From Bacteroidota bacterium (GTDB lineage Bacteria; Bacteroidota; Ignavibacteria; Kapaibacteriales; HRBIN21): a stretch of DNA of 64,000 nt. Position numbers and translations under genes: made by a program. Position 1 is the first letter of the stretch, and each line of letters starts with the position of its first letter. Where the stretch lies: contig JAUQPR010000008.1 of assembly GCA_030550275.1 (NCBI GenBank), positions 61,599 to 125,598 of the forward strand, in the 5' to 3' direction. Positions 1-9,197 of this stretch are shown here, one piece after another. The notes beneath the pieces were generated by a model. The model was not told where the DNA came from and ran no database searches. It was given only the letters and a program-made list of their open reading frames with translations.

Positions 1-146
1 GGCTGCCATCGCACAAAGAGCAGCAGCAGGAACAGTAGACCATGTAGCAGGAGCGAGAGCAGGAAGGCACGGGCAAGAAGCCGATCCCATGGGATCCGCA
101 CATAGAGCACACCACCTTCGGATGAGGACCGGCGCAGCATCTCCAT
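1..146 (-). CDS. TonB/TolA-like inner-membrane protein, N-terminal fragment
   Basis: This frame is open from an ATG at 146 to the window edge, giving 48 codons with no stop, so the gene is cut and continues to the left. It encodes a short charged N-terminus (MEMLRRSSSEGG) and then, from about residue 27, a strongly hydrophobic segment rich in Leu with one His (LLLHGLLFLLLLFV). That layout of a short cytoplasmic tail plus one signal anchor is typical of TonB and TolA energy transducers. It starts one base after the stop of the SPOR gene, so it is very likely cotranslated with it. A TonB identity is inferred from the anchor and context only. A second in-frame ATG (140) would shorten it by two residues. 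Confidence 0.6.
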   Translation of the reverse strand, partial: MEMLRRSSSEGGVLYVRIPWDRLLARAFLLSLLLHGLLFLLLLFVRWQ

Positions 147-147
147 T

Positions 148-1254
148 TCAGCGCACCCGTACAATCCAGGCGTTGGGGAACCCTGCCGCCAAAGCCGCTT
201 GCTCTGCCTCAAGACGAGTTGCATAGCTTCCAAAGCGTACGCGCCACCAGGTGCGCTCACGAATGCGATGTGGCACCACCACCACGCCCGATATCCCCAT
301 CCGCCGGAGCTGCTCGGCTACCTGCTGTGCATCCTCCGGCGACGGCGAGGCGTAGACCTGCACCATGAATTCGCCCACCTCCGATAGCACCGTTGGCTCC
401 GGACGCGCTCGCGGAGGCTGTGCAACAGCAATCCTCCGCTGCGGAGGGGGCGGTGATGTTGCCGCAATCGGTCTACGCGGCTGCGCCTCCGCCGCCTGTG
501 TGGGCAGCGCGGGAGCAGAGGTGATGCCGGAGGGCGGCGCCATCGGCTGCTGCAACTCCGGCGACGGTACCCTCGGTGGTGTCTGCACACCAAGCTCCGC
601 AGGAGCCGCTGCCTCTGGGAACTCCACCGGAGGGATTGCCGTCACCGAGCGCATCGGCACCGGCAGCACCGGTGTCGCCGAGGGTGCCGGGGGCGCCTCC
701 GGTACCGCCTCCGAAGGCTTCGATCCCATCGGCGGGCGCACGACCCCGAACCAGACCAATGCCCCAATCACCCCGATAACCACAACCGCCAGCACCAGCT
801 CCAGCGGGATTCGCCGCCTCCGCCGTGGAGCCTCCACCGAGCTCCCCTGCTCCGGCAATACCGTCACAGGAGCTGCAGTGGTCGGCGGCTCCGCTGCAGG
901 CTCCACATCCGCTTGGGTCGGGTGCACCGGGAACTCTGCCAGGTCCAGCTCCACCGGAGCAGATGGGTGCTGCGGCTGCTGTCTCCTGAGCGGCGATATC
1001 GGCTCCCCGCCGTACGGCTCCTGTTCAGTGCGCGCACCTCGGTGCGTTCGAGAGCGCTCCAGCTCCTCCTGGAGGATCCGCACCAGCTCCTCATCCAGCG
1101 CGAGCAGCTCTTGGGCAGAGGGCTGTGCTGGAGGCTCCGGTGGTGCACCGCTCGGCTGCGCTTGCGTCGCGCCAGCCCGGAAGCTGGGCAGGAAGGTCTC
1201 CGGAGCGTCCTCCGGCAGGAAGTCCGTCAACTGCTCCGCTGCAACGCGTTCCAT
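148..1254 (-). CDS. SPOR-domain membrane protein
   Basis: A 368-residue protein with an N-terminal, probably cytoplasmic, Pro/Glu-rich region (1-148), a basic patch RRRRR followed by one transmembrane helix (about 150-172), a long Pro/Ala-rich periplasmic linker, and a C-terminal SPOR domain (about 294-368, starting GEFMVQVYASPSPEDA). SPOR domains bind denuded peptidoglycan glycan strands, so a cell-wall or division-site role is likely. The ATG at 1254 overlaps the upstream stop as TGATG, a coupling arrangement, and is preferred over a GTG at 1266 that adds four residues. It is the third gene of a coupled envelope cluster and is followed after one base by a TonB-like gene. The specific partner is unknown. 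Confidence 0.85.
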   Translation of the reverse strand: MERVAAEQLTDFLPEDAPETFLPSFRAGATQAQPSGAPPEPPAQPSAQELLALDEELVRILQEELERSRTHRGARTEQEPYGGEPISPLRRQQPQHPSAPVELDLAEFPVHPTQADVEPAAEPPTTAAPVTVLPEQGSSVEAPRRRRRIPLELVLAVVVIGVIGALVWFGVVRPPMGSKPSEAVPEAPPAPSATPVLPVPMRSVTAIPPVEFPEAAAPAELGVQTPPRVPSPELQQPMAPPSGITSAPALPTQAAEAQPRRPIAATSPPPPQRRIAVAQPPRARPEPTVLSEVGEFMVQVYASPSPEDAQQVAEQLRRMGISGVVVVPHRIRERTWWRVRFGSYATRLEAEQAALAAGFPNAWIVRVR

Positions 1255-2825
1255 CAGCGGTACCACCGTGTCAGCAGTTGGACAAAGATCCTGCGCTCAG
1301 GATAGCCTGCCCAGCGGAGGATTTCCGCATTGAGCGCGTTATCCACGCGAATGCCAAGCTCGAGCCCTTCCACCAGACGGTAGCCTGCCTGAGCAAATAG
1401 CCGCACATACGCCGGCAGGGCAGGACCATCCTCTCTCCAACGCTGTGCGACAATCTCCGTGCCAAGTAGAGCGCTCCACTGGGCTGCCCAGCGGTGCTCT
1501 GCTGTGGCGCGGAGCACGGCGGGCGCGTAGTAGGGTGCGCGTTCCTGTCCAGGCACACTGGCACTCCCAAGCTGCACTTGAGCACCGAAGCGCGTCGATG
1601 GCAGTGGCTGCCACAGTGCCACGATGTGGAGTTCCTGAGCATGCAGCCGGAGCCCCTGTGGGTGCAGACTGGAGTCCTCCACCACACGCCAGGAATACCA
1701 GCCATCCACGGAACGGAGCTGGAATGTTGCCTCCACCGCCAGCTCTGGCACCGGAAGCAGCGCCACACCAAAGGCACCCACAAAGCCCTCCCGGAGCAGC
1801 TCTGGCAGCTTTCCCAGCGCGGTGTAGGGGTTCTCTGCAAGGAGCTGCCCCAAGCTCCGCTCGCGCCATCCTGAGCGAAGCTCCCCCACAAGGCGCCATG
1901 CAGGCTGCAGAGCATACTGTGCCTGAAGCCGCACAAGCGGGATCAGCAGTGCAGTTCCATCGTACTGGTGCCCCACCTGCAGTCCCCCCTTCAGGTCCAC
2001 AAAGAGCCGCTCGTGTTGCAGCGCCGTTGCTGCCTGGACCGAGGCAAGGAGCTGCGTCTCCTCCATCTGCTGTTGGAGCAGCAGCTGTCCGGAAAGCTCT
2101 ATCTCGCGCTCCAGCAGGGCAGCCGTTCGCAGGAGTCCATGCAGCCGGATGAGCCGTTCGGTCTGCTCCCGTTCCTCCTGCCGCAGATGTGCAAGTTCAA
2201 GAGCTGCCCCAAGAGCATAGCTTGTGGGGTCCGCCCTGCCCTGCATCTCCACAGCGGCAGTAAGCAGCAGAAGGGCTCTCCGCAGCAGCGCCGGATTGGC
2301 GTAGAGCCGATAGCGGCGCCAGTCTCCCTCCACCCCGACTCGCACCCAATGCTGCTCGAAGTCGAAGAGCCTCGGCAGCGGGGCTCTCAACGATGCCGCA
2401 AGCGCAAGCCCGCTGGAATCGGCTCCTTGACGGTCTCCTTGCGTTGCCGCAAGCTGCGCGGTGCCGGAAAGCTCAAGCCCATCGCGGTGTACGAAGGCGC
2501 CCCCTCCAAGCTCTGCACTCCCGTATTGCCCCAGAGCCCCGTACAGGAGCAGCTTTCGCGGGCGAGGCAAGCCCAGTGTGTCCGGGAACGGAGGGATTGG
2601 GAGCGCGCCGAGCAGTAGATGCTTGCGGAGCGGATTGAGGCTATCCAATACCACCGCCGGCAGAGGAGCCGAAGGCTGCGGAGGCTGCTTTACCCCAGTT
2701 GGGATGCGCCGCTCCTCCTTGCCGATGATGACCAGCTCCGGGAGCTCGAGTGTGGGTGGTTGTGGCTGCTGTGCGGTTGCGGTGTGGAGTGTGGAAATTG
2801 CAATAACGGCAAATAAACGCTTCAT
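1254..2825 (-). CDS. outer-membrane beta-barrel protein, TonB-receptor-like without plug
   Basis: A 523-residue protein with a signal peptide (MKRLFAVIAISTLHTATA) and a Pro-rich start containing LPELVIIGKEERRIP, which resembles a TonB-box/linker segment. The rest is made of alternating amphipathic strands rich in Leu, Tyr, Trp and Arg. It ends in a typical outer-membrane barrel closure (GLELGIRVDNALN, then a final aromatic-Arg end TRWYR). No plug domain is recognisable between the linker and the barrel. The ATG overlaps the stop of the upstream TPR gene (ATGA), and the stop overlaps the SPOR gene start, so the genes are translationally coupled. I read it as a barrel working with the TPR and SPOR proteins; the substrate is unknown. 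Confidence 0.7.
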   Translation of the reverse strand: MKRLFAVIAISTLHTATAQQPQPPTLELPELVIIGKEERRIPTGVKQPPQPSAPLPAVVLDSLNPLRKHLLLGALPIPPFPDTLGLPRPRKLLLYGALGQYGSAELGGGAFVHRDGLELSGTAQLAATQGDRQGADSSGLALAASLRAPLPRLFDFEQHWVRVGVEGDWRRYRLYANPALLRRALLLLTAAVEMQGRADPTSYALGAALELAHLRQEEREQTERLIRLHGLLRTAALLEREIELSGQLLLQQQMEETQLLASVQAATALQHERLFVDLKGGLQVGHQYDGTALLIPLVRLQAQYALQPAWRLVGELRSGWRERSLGQLLAENPYTALGKLPELLREGFVGAFGVALLPVPELAVEATFQLRSVDGWYSWRVVEDSSLHPQGLRLHAQELHIVALWQPLPSTRFGAQVQLGSASVPGQERAPYYAPAVLRATAEHRWAAQWSALLGTEIVAQRWREDGPALPAYVRLFAQAGYRLVEGLELGIRVDNALNAEILRWAGYPERRIFVQLLTRWYR

Positions 2826-5800
2826 GGGCGTCGCCGCGGCAGTCTGTTCAACCGTGCCTGTGCGGTCTTGCCGAACTCATCCCCGGGGCGAAGGTTCAGG
2901 AGCACTCGGTACACCTCCGCTGCCGCCTCCGGGCGACCTAACTGCTCGTAGCACTCCCCCAACTGCAGCAAGCCCAGGGAGTACCAATCCTCCCGCCCCC
3001 GATGGGAGAGCCGCAACTGCTCGAATGCCCGTGCAGCGCTATCATACTGCCGCTGGCGCATCCATGCCTCCCCAAAGCGGTAGAGCGCCTCAGCCCCCAG
3101 CGCATCCTCTCGCGCAATGAGCGGTGCCAGGACCGAGCGCACTGAATCATACGCTTCGCGCGCGCGCCAGTAGAGAGCCAGTTGCAGCCGCGCCTGGGCA
3201 GCGAACTCCGTCTGCGGATACAGGGCAATCAGGCGCTGCAGCTCCATCACCATGCGGAGCGTATCGGCGCGGGAATACGCCAGCAACCCCCGATGTAGCA
3301 ACGCCTCTGCTGCCGTCAGGCTATCCCCCGCCGCGGCGACCACGCCGTAGAGTGAATCGGCGGTCCTGGGATCCACCCGAGCCTTCCAATGCGCGTACTC
3401 CAGCATCCCCTGAAGGGTCTGGGAGCTCTGCGGGTAGGTTCGCCGGAGCTGTTCGAGCAGTTCGGCAGCGCTTGGTTCATCCGCAAGCGCAATTGCACTG
3501 CGCAGAGCCCAGAGGAGCGCCTCGGGTGTACGTTCGTTGTAAGGGTAGCGGCGGACGAATTCTCGGTACTCCTGCAAAGCATCGCGGTAGCGCTGTTCGG
3601 CAAAGAGCAGCTCAGCGCGCCGCAAGCGGGCTTCCTGCTCCAGGCGAGTTGCAGGGAAGCGCTGCGCAATGGTATCCGCCCAGCGGTAGGCTTCCTCCGA
3701 GCGCCCCAGCATGACGAGCGTGTACTGCACGCTCTGCACAGCTTCGGCAGCGAACGGGCTATTGGGATACCGCTCGACGACCGTCCGGTACGCCGCGAGG
3801 GCATCCTCCCAGCGCCCCATGTTGTAGTAGGCGTTTCCGATTGCAAACCAAGCGCGGGCAGCGATCTCGGGGGAAGGTTGCGTCGCCAACAGCCCTCGGA
3901 GCCGTTCCAGAGCAGCCTCGTAGTTGCGCTGCTGGAACGCAATCCAGGCGAGCATGTACAGTGCTTCCGGCGCCAGAGGCGAGTTCGGATACGCGCGGGC
4001 GAAGGTGCGGAAGGCTTGCTCGGCAGCGCTGAACTCCCGTAGGCGGTAGAGCACGTAGCCATACTGGTACGCGGCGTATTCGGCATAGGGTGTGTTGGGG
4101 AAGCGCCGTGATAGCTCATGGTACTGCTCGGCTGCGCGCCGGTAGTGCCCCAGCATGTACAGAGCATCGGCGCTCCGGAGCAGGGCTTCTGCGGCAAAGC
4201 GCGACTGCGGAAACTCCTGTATCAGGCGCTCAAACCAAAACACCGCGCGCTCCAACTGCTGGAGCCGAAACGCGCACCACCCGATGCTGTAGAGCGCCTC
4301 CTCACGGCGTGCGCTTTGGGGATAGCGCAGCAGCACCTGTTCGTAGGCTTCCGTTGCCTGGGCGAGCTCTCCGACCCGATAGTGCGCCTCCGCCAGCCAG
4401 AAGAGGATCTCATCGCCCTGCAGTGCGCGGTCGCGGTACTCTGCCCAGAGCCGTTGCAGGAGAGGAAGTGCTGCCTCCGGCTGCCCCAACGCCAGCAGGC
4501 TTCTTCCCAGCCCCAGGAGGGCATACTCACGGTAGCGATGGGGGTTGGGCAATTGCAGCGAATCCGCCGTTGCAAGGAGCTGCTCCGCCGTCTGGAACAG
4601 GCGCACCGCCTCCCTCCACTGCTGCTGCTGGTAGAGGCTCTCACCGAGCAGGAGCACCGCGGTCAGCAGTGTGGGCAGATCTGCCGCCTCGCGCCGAGCC
4701 TGCTCCAGGAAGAGCTGGGCACTCTGGTAGCGGCGCTGCTCGTATGCAAGCTGCCCCAGCTCCAGCAATGCCCGCGCCGACCATCGCGAGTGGGGACGCA
4801 GGCTCAGCTCCAGCAGTTGTTGGCGTGCTGCGGCGGTATCTCCGAGCCGCTTGCGGGCGATGGCGCCGTAGAGCTCCGCCAATTCCGCAATCTCCTGCTG
4901 CGGGCTTGTCCGCAGCTCGTCGAACCGTTGTAGGGCATCGGCGGTGCTTCCTCGGCGCAGCAGAATCCACCCTTGCTGCAGTCGGGCTCGTTGTGCCAAC
5001 GGGGCATCGGGGAACTGGCGTGCTAAGGTATCGAACACGTTCCAGGCTGCATCCCAGCGCTCCAGCAGGATGTACGCCTCCCCGCGGATGTAGAGCAGCT
5101 CCTGCCGCGCCAGTTGTGGCTCATCCGGTGGCTGGCATCCCGGAGGGTTGCCCTCGCGGAAGCGCTCCAGGTGTAGTTGAAGATGCTCCAAAAGCTCCAA
5201 GGCTTCGACGGCGCGGCGTTCCAGCAACCGCAGATACGCCTGGCGGGCAAGAGCCTGCGCAAGCGTATTGCGGCAGGGATAGCGCTGACGCAGCAGCTCC
5301 AGGAGCTGCGCTGCCTGCGGAATGTTGCCCAGGCTCTCCAGCACAAGCGCTCGCAACCACAGGGCTTCATCGGCACTTTCGGCGGCGGGGTAGCGTTCGG
5401 CGTACTGCTGAAGCTCGTGGTCTGCTCGCTGGTAGTGTCCCTGCTGTAGGATTGCCAACAGGCGCCAGTATTCGACCTGCTCGCGGAGCGGCTCTCCCGT
5501 GGGCAAGGTCGCGCGGGCGGAATCCCATGCAGCTTCGGCGCGCGGGAACTCTCGGAGCACGAATTCTGCAACCCCCAGTGCAGTCCACATCCACGGGCGC
5601 AGTGCGGAGAGCGTGTATCGCTGCAGAAACTCCAGCGCCTCTGCGCGGCTATCCTCCCAGCGTCCCTGCTGGGCAAGGCTCCGCACCCGCGCCATCGCTG
5701 CAAGCTCCCATACAGTGAGCGGCAGAGAGGGCGGCTGCGGCGGCAACGCTCGTTCCGCCATCCAGGGGATGCGCTCCGCTTCCCAGCGAAGAGCTTCCTG

Positions 5801-5893
5801 CAGCTTCTCCAGTCTCTCTGCTGGCTGCCCCCATGCCGTCAGCAGCAGCACTCCACCCATCACAGCGCAGCAGCTTCGCAGCATCGCCTTCAC
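2822..5893 (-). CDS. large periplasmic tetratricopeptide-repeat protein
   Basis: About 1023 residues with a signal peptide ending near LLLTAWGQPAE, followed by tandem TPR-type helical pairs across almost the whole length. Recurrent motifs are A-x-x-x-F/Y-x-x-L-x-x-x-Y/F-P-x-S and EAL-Y-x-x-G/A (for example FARAYPNSPLAPEALYMLA and VVERYPNSPFAAEAVQS). The repeat style resembles the CpoB/YbgF and BamD-type families, which mediate protein contacts in the periplasm. The start is a GTG at 5893; an ATG nine bases in (5884) would give MLRSCC and is also possible. It is the first gene of the coupled cluster TPR-barrel-SPOR-TonB-like and is transcribed divergently from lon. Confidence 0.8.
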   Translation of the reverse strand: MKAMLRSCCAVMGGVLLLTAWGQPAERLEKLQEALRWEAERIPWMAERALPPQPPSLPLTVWELAAMARVRSLAQQGRWEDSRAEALEFLQRYTLSALRPWMWTALGVAEFVLREFPRAEAAWDSARATLPTGEPLREQVEYWRLLAILQQGHYQRADHELQQYAERYPAAESADEALWLRALVLESLGNIPQAAQLLELLRQRYPCRNTLAQALARQAYLRLLERRAVEALELLEHLQLHLERFREGNPPGCQPPDEPQLARQELLYIRGEAYILLERWDAAWNVFDTLARQFPDAPLAQRARLQQGWILLRRGSTADALQRFDELRTSPQQEIAELAELYGAIARKRLGDTAAARQQLLELSLRPHSRWSARALLELGQLAYEQRRYQSAQLFLEQARREAADLPTLLTAVLLLGESLYQQQQWREAVRLFQTAEQLLATADSLQLPNPHRYREYALLGLGRSLLALGQPEAALPLLQRLWAEYRDRALQGDEILFWLAEAHYRVGELAQATEAYEQVLLRYPQSARREEALYSIGWCAFRLQQLERAVFWFERLIQEFPQSRFAAEALLRSADALYMLGHYRRAAEQYHELSRRFPNTPYAEYAAYQYGYVLYRLREFSAAEQAFRTFARAYPNSPLAPEALYMLAWIAFQQRNYEAALERLRGLLATQPSPEIAARAWFAIGNAYYNMGRWEDALAAYRTVVERYPNSPFAAEAVQSVQYTLVMLGRSEEAYRWADTIAQRFPATRLEQEARLRRAELLFAEQRYRDALQEYREFVRRYPYNERTPEALLWALRSAIALADEPSAAELLEQLRRTYPQSSQTLQGMLEYAHWKARVDPRTADSLYGVVAAAGDSLTAAEALLHRGLLAYSRADTLRMVMELQRLIALYPQTEFAAQARLQLALYWRAREAYDSVRSVLAPLIAREDALGAEALYRFGEAWMRQRQYDSAARAFEQLRLSHRGREDWYSLGLLQLGECYEQLGRPEAAAEVYRVLLNLRPGDEFGKTAQARLNRLPRRRP

Positions 5894-5937
5894 GCGAGCC
5901 TATACAGATTTGGCTTTGCAATGCGGCTCCCCAGGCG

Positions 5938-5951
5938 GCGTCTATAGACGC
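5938..5951. repeat. 14-bp perfect palindrome between divergent genes
   Basis: GCGTCTATAGACGC is its own reverse complement. It lies in the 96-base gap between the TPR gene (minus) and lon (plus), just upstream of the lon -7-like element at 5961. It is a possible operator for a dimeric regulator. It is not the CIRCE heat-shock element. Function is inferred only from symmetry and position. Confidence 0.4.
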
Positions 5952-5960
5952 TGGCGCTTT

Positions 5961-5968
5961 TGAATTTG
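5961..5968 (+). promoter_or_regulatory. probable lon -7 promoter element
   Basis: TGAATTTG matches the Bacteroidota -7 consensus TAnnTTTG with one mismatch and ends 21 bases before the lon ATG at 5990. That is close to the spacing of the exact matches elsewhere in this window (mostly 17-41 bases). No clear -33 TTG was found. Confidence 0.4.
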
Positions 5969-5989
5969 TCTACTCCGCACCCACCGAGC

Positions 5990-8530
5990 ATGGCACAGCA
6001 GCCGGCATTCGAACTGGAAGGCTTCCTGACCGAGGTTTCCGAACCTCCGCTCAAACCCTCCGATATCCCCAAACGGCTCCCGATGCTGCCGCTGCGCGAT
6101 GTCGTCGTCTACCCCTACATGCTCTTCCCCATCATCGTGGGGCGTCCCCCATCCGTGCGGGCAATTGCCAGCGCGATGGAGCACAAGCGCTTCATCTTCC
6201 TGACGGCGCAGCGCGACCCAATGGTTGAGGAGCCCGGACCGGAGGACCTCTACGACTACGGCACGGTTGCGCGCATCCTGCAGGTTCAGCGCACGCCGAA
6301 CCAACTCCTCAAGGTCACTGTCGAGGGGCTCTTCCATGCTCACATGGAGGAGGTCGTGCGCCGCGAGGAGTTTCTGGAAGCGCAGGTGCGCATCATCGTG
6401 CCGCGCATCCCCAAAAACGACGCTGAATTCCACGCAATGGTCCGCCGCGCCGGGGAGCTCTTCCAGGAGTACCTGCGCATCAGCGGTCAGCCGGTGGAGA
6501 TCTGGCTTGCCTACGAGAGCCTCAACGACCCGGTGCGCCAGTTGTACTACGCTGCCGCGCACATTCAGCAGAACATCGAGACCAAGCAGCGCATCCTGGA
6601 GAAGGAGCGCCTCAAGGAGCAGTACTTCGAGCTGCTGGGCATTCTGACCACGGAGGTCGAGGTCCGTCGTCTGGCGCAGCAGATTGACCAGAAGGTGCAG
6701 GATTCCATCCTGCGCGCGCAGCGACGCTACATCATCCAGGAGCAGATCCGCGCCCTGCAGAAGGAGTTGGGCGAGGACGAGGAGGTTGTGCCCGAGTTGG
6801 CTGCCCTGCGCGAAGCCATCGACCGCGCGGGCATGCCCGAACACGTGCGCCAGAAGGCTTACGAGGAGCTGGAGCGCCTGCGCAAGACTCCGCCGATCTC
6901 TCCCGAATTCGCCGTCAACCGCACCTACCTGGAATGGCTCACCTCCCTGCCCTGGTCGCAGCGCACCGAGGACAACCTCGACATCGAGCACGTCCGCCGG
7001 ATCCTGGACGAGGACCACTACGACCTGGAGAAGCCCAAGGAGCGCATCCTGGAGTACCTCGCGGTTGCTCGGCTCAAGGGCTCGGTCCGCTCCCAAATCC
7101 TCTGCTTCGTCGGACCTCCGGGGGTTGGGAAGAGCTCTCTGGCGCGTTCAATTGCCCGGGCATTGGGGCGGCGTTTCGTACGCATCTCGCTCGGTGGCGT
7201 CCGCGATGAGGCGGAGATCCGCGGGCATCGCCGTACCTACATCGGCGCAATGCCGGGCAAGATCATCCAGGCGATGAAGCGCGCCGGCACCATCAATCCG
7301 GTCATCTTGCTGGACGAGGTGGACAAGATGTCCATGGACTTCCGCGGCGACCCATCTTCGGCGCTCTTGGAGGTGCTCGACCCGGAGCAGAACCACGCCT
7401 TCAACGACCATTACCTGGAGGTGGACTACGACCTCTCGCACGTGCTCTTCATCGCCACCGCCAACGTGAAGTACGACATCCCGCTGCCGCTGCTGGACCG
7501 CATGGAGGTCATCGAGCTCCACAGCTACTTGGACGACGAGAAGCTCGAGATCGCCAAACGCCACATCATCCCGAAGCTGCTGCGCGAATACGGCATGGAA
7601 GCCGTTCCGGTGGAGTTCACCGACGCTGCACTCCTGCGGATCATTCGCCAGTACACGCGCGAGGCAGGGGTGCGTAACCTGGAGCGGCAGATCGCGACTA
7701 TCCTGCGCAAGGTGGCGCGCCAGCTTGTCGAGCAATTCAAAGCCGACGTGCCAGAGGAAACCCAGCTCAGCTCCCTGCCGGAATTCCAGCGCTACGCTGC
7801 CCAGCATCCCGTGAGGATTGACGCCGAGGACGTGGTCTCCTACCTCAAGTCCCCGCTGTACCTGGAGGAGCACTACCACGACCTGCGCGACAAGGTCGGC
7901 GTTGCCATGGGGCTTGCCTGGACCAGCGTCGGAGGCGAACTGCTCCCCGTCGAGGTCACGCTCATGCCCGGCACGGAGAAGCTCACGCTGACCGGCAAGC
8001 TGGGCGAGGTGATGAAGGAATCCGCCATGGCAGCGGTCTCCTACGTGCGCTCCAATGCTGCCCGCTTCGGCATCGACCCGGAGTTTGCCAAGGGCAAGGA
8101 GATTCACATCCACGTCCCCGAAGGCGCCATCCCCAAGGATGGTCCCTCAGCGGGGCTGACGATGATCATTGCCCTGCTCTCGGCAGTGACTCAGCGCCCG
8201 GTCCGCGGCGATGTCGCCATGACAGGCGAGATTACACTCCACGGCTTCATCCTCCCTGTCGGCGGGCTTGCCGAAAAGCTCCTGGCAGCCAAACGCGCCG
8301 GCATCACAACGGTGCTGCTCCCCAAGGACAACGAAAAGGACCTGCCCGAGCTGCGCCCCAGCATCCTGGAGGGGCTGAAGCTGGTCTTCATCGGGCATGT
8401 CGAGGAGGCACTTCCCATCGTCTTCCGCGAGCCCCTTCCCTCTGCCCAGGATGGAGCTCGCCCGGGCAAGTCCGCTCCGCAACAACGGCGCCGGAGGAGC
8501 TCACCGCGCCGGAGCCAGCCTACGGCATAA
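5990..8530 (+). CDS. lon: ATP-dependent Lon protease
   Basis: An 846-residue LonA: N-terminal substrate-binding domain (from about [15 protein letters not shown]), coiled-coil region, AAA+ module with Walker [10 protein letters not shown] (about 375-383) and Walker [10 protein letters not shown], and a C-terminal protease domain with the Ser-Lys dyad (Ser720 in PKDGPSAG, Lys763 in GGLAEK). It degrades misfolded and regulatory proteins in the cytoplasm. The C-terminus carries a basic tail (about 30 residues rich in Arg/Ser/Pro) past the usual end. The ATG at 5990 is preferred over a TTG at 5960, because 5960 lies in front of the probable -7 element. Its last 11 bases overlap the convergent lipoprotein gene. 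Confidence 0.97.
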   Translation: MAQQPAFELEGFLTEVSEPPLKPSDIPKRLPMLPLRDVVVYPYMLFPIIVGRPPSVRAIASAMEHKRFIFLTAQRDPMVEEPGPEDLYDYGTVARILQVQRTPNQLLKVTVEGLFHAHMEEVVRREEFLEAQVRIIVPRIPKNDAEFHAMVRRAGELFQEYLRISGQPVEIWLAYESLNDPVRQLYYAAAHIQQNIETKQRILEKERLKEQYFELLGILTTEVEVRRLAQQIDQKVQDSILRAQRRYIIQEQIRALQKELGEDEEVVPELAALREAIDRAGMPEHVRQKAYEELERLRKTPPISPEFAVNRTYLEWLTSLPWSQRTEDNLDIEHVRRILDEDHYDLEKPKERILEYLAVARLKGSVRSQILCFVGPPGVGKSSLARSIARALGRRFVRISLGGVRDEAEIRGHRRTYIGAMPGKIIQAMKRAGTINPVILLDEVDKMSMDFRGDPSSALLEVLDPEQNHAFNDHYLEVDYDLSHVLFIATANVKYDIPLPLLDRMEVIELHSYLDDEKLEIAKRHIIPKLLREYGMEAVPVEFTDAALLRIIRQYTREAGVRNLERQIATILRKVARQLVEQFKADVPEETQLSSLPEFQRYAAQHPVRIDAEDVVSYLKSPLYLEEHYHDLRDKVGVAMGLAWTSVGGELLPVEVTLMPGTEKLTLTGKLGEVMKESAMAAVSYVRSNAARFGIDPEFAKGKEIHIHVPEGAIPKDGPSAGLTMIIALLSAVTQRPVRGDVAMTGEITLHGFILPVGGLAEKLLAAKRAGITTVLLPKDNEKDLPELRPSILEGLKLVFIGHVEEALPIVFREPLPSAQDGARPGKSAPQQRRRRSSPRRSQPTA

Positions 8531-9098
8531 CGTGGACGGGGAAGCGCACATCAACGTCGGTCTCCCCGGCACCAGGCTCGGTCGTCTTCGCAGTGCTCCC
8601 GTAGTGGAGGAGCCGAATGCGCAGCCACCCGTGGTGCTCCTGTGTTGCCTGCACTCGGACCCGTGCCTCTAACCCCAAGGGAAGCCCTCGGGCATCGGTA
8701 TCCAAGCGCTCGACCTCAAGCACCTGCACCAGCTCGGGCGCAAGCTCGTAGAAGACCTGATGCGCTTCGGCTTCGCGCCGAATCTCCTCCGTGATGGTGT
8801 CCGGCGGTGTCTTCGCTTCGTTGAGGAATTCCAGCGACACGCGCCAGGGCGAATGCTCCGCGTGGAAGTGCACCGTATCCACGATCGGGTCGCGCCCGCC
8901 AGGTCCATCCAGATCGCGCCAGGCGAAGGTGTGCACGTGCATGGAATCGGTCTCATCCCACACTCGCAGCAGCACCGTCGTGATAAGCTCCTGGGGGTTC
9001 TCCTCGTGCGACTCAGCAGGGTTGCGCTCGCAGGCGGCAAAGAGCACCGCAGCAGTAACCCACCATGCAGAACGCACCACTTCGATTGCTCGGACCAT
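8520..9098 (-). CDS. lipoprotein associated with a TonB-dependent receptor
   Basis: A 192-residue lipoprotein: short signal peptide with lipobox LFAAC (Cys at 23), then a globular region with [10 protein letters not shown] and a conserved-looking stretch WRDLDGPGG followed by [16 protein letters not shown] and [11 protein letters not shown]. From memory this pattern (ITTV..., RDLDGDG, FLNE, EADEHQ-F) matches a Bacteroidota lipoprotein family commonly encoded beside TonB-dependent receptors and of uncertain function. Here it directly follows such a receptor gene. Start chosen to give a compact signal peptide; an ATG at 9107 adds three residues. The TAG stop lies inside the end of the convergent lon gene. 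Confidence 0.75.
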   Translation of the reverse strand: MVRAIEVVRSAWWVTAAVLFAACERNPAESHEENPQELITTVLLRVWDETDSMHVHTFAWRDLDGPGGRDPIVDTVHFHAEHSPWRVSLEFLNEAKTPPDTITEEIRREAEAHQVFYELAPELVQVLEVERLDTDARGLPLGLEARVRVQATQEHHGWLRIRLLHYGSTAKTTEPGAGETDVDVRFPVHVMP

Positions 9099-9197
9099 CG
9101 TGCACATCGCAATTGTGAGACATTCACCACTGCACAAGAATAGGCTGTGCCCTGCAGCGCCGTTTGGAAGCCGCATCAGGCGTACCGCTGACCGAGG

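Noticed and set aside
4090..5718. Open frame of 542 codons on the plus strand
   Set aside because: Antisense to the TPR gene; composition (Ala/Pro/Arg) is what GC-rich shadow frames give.
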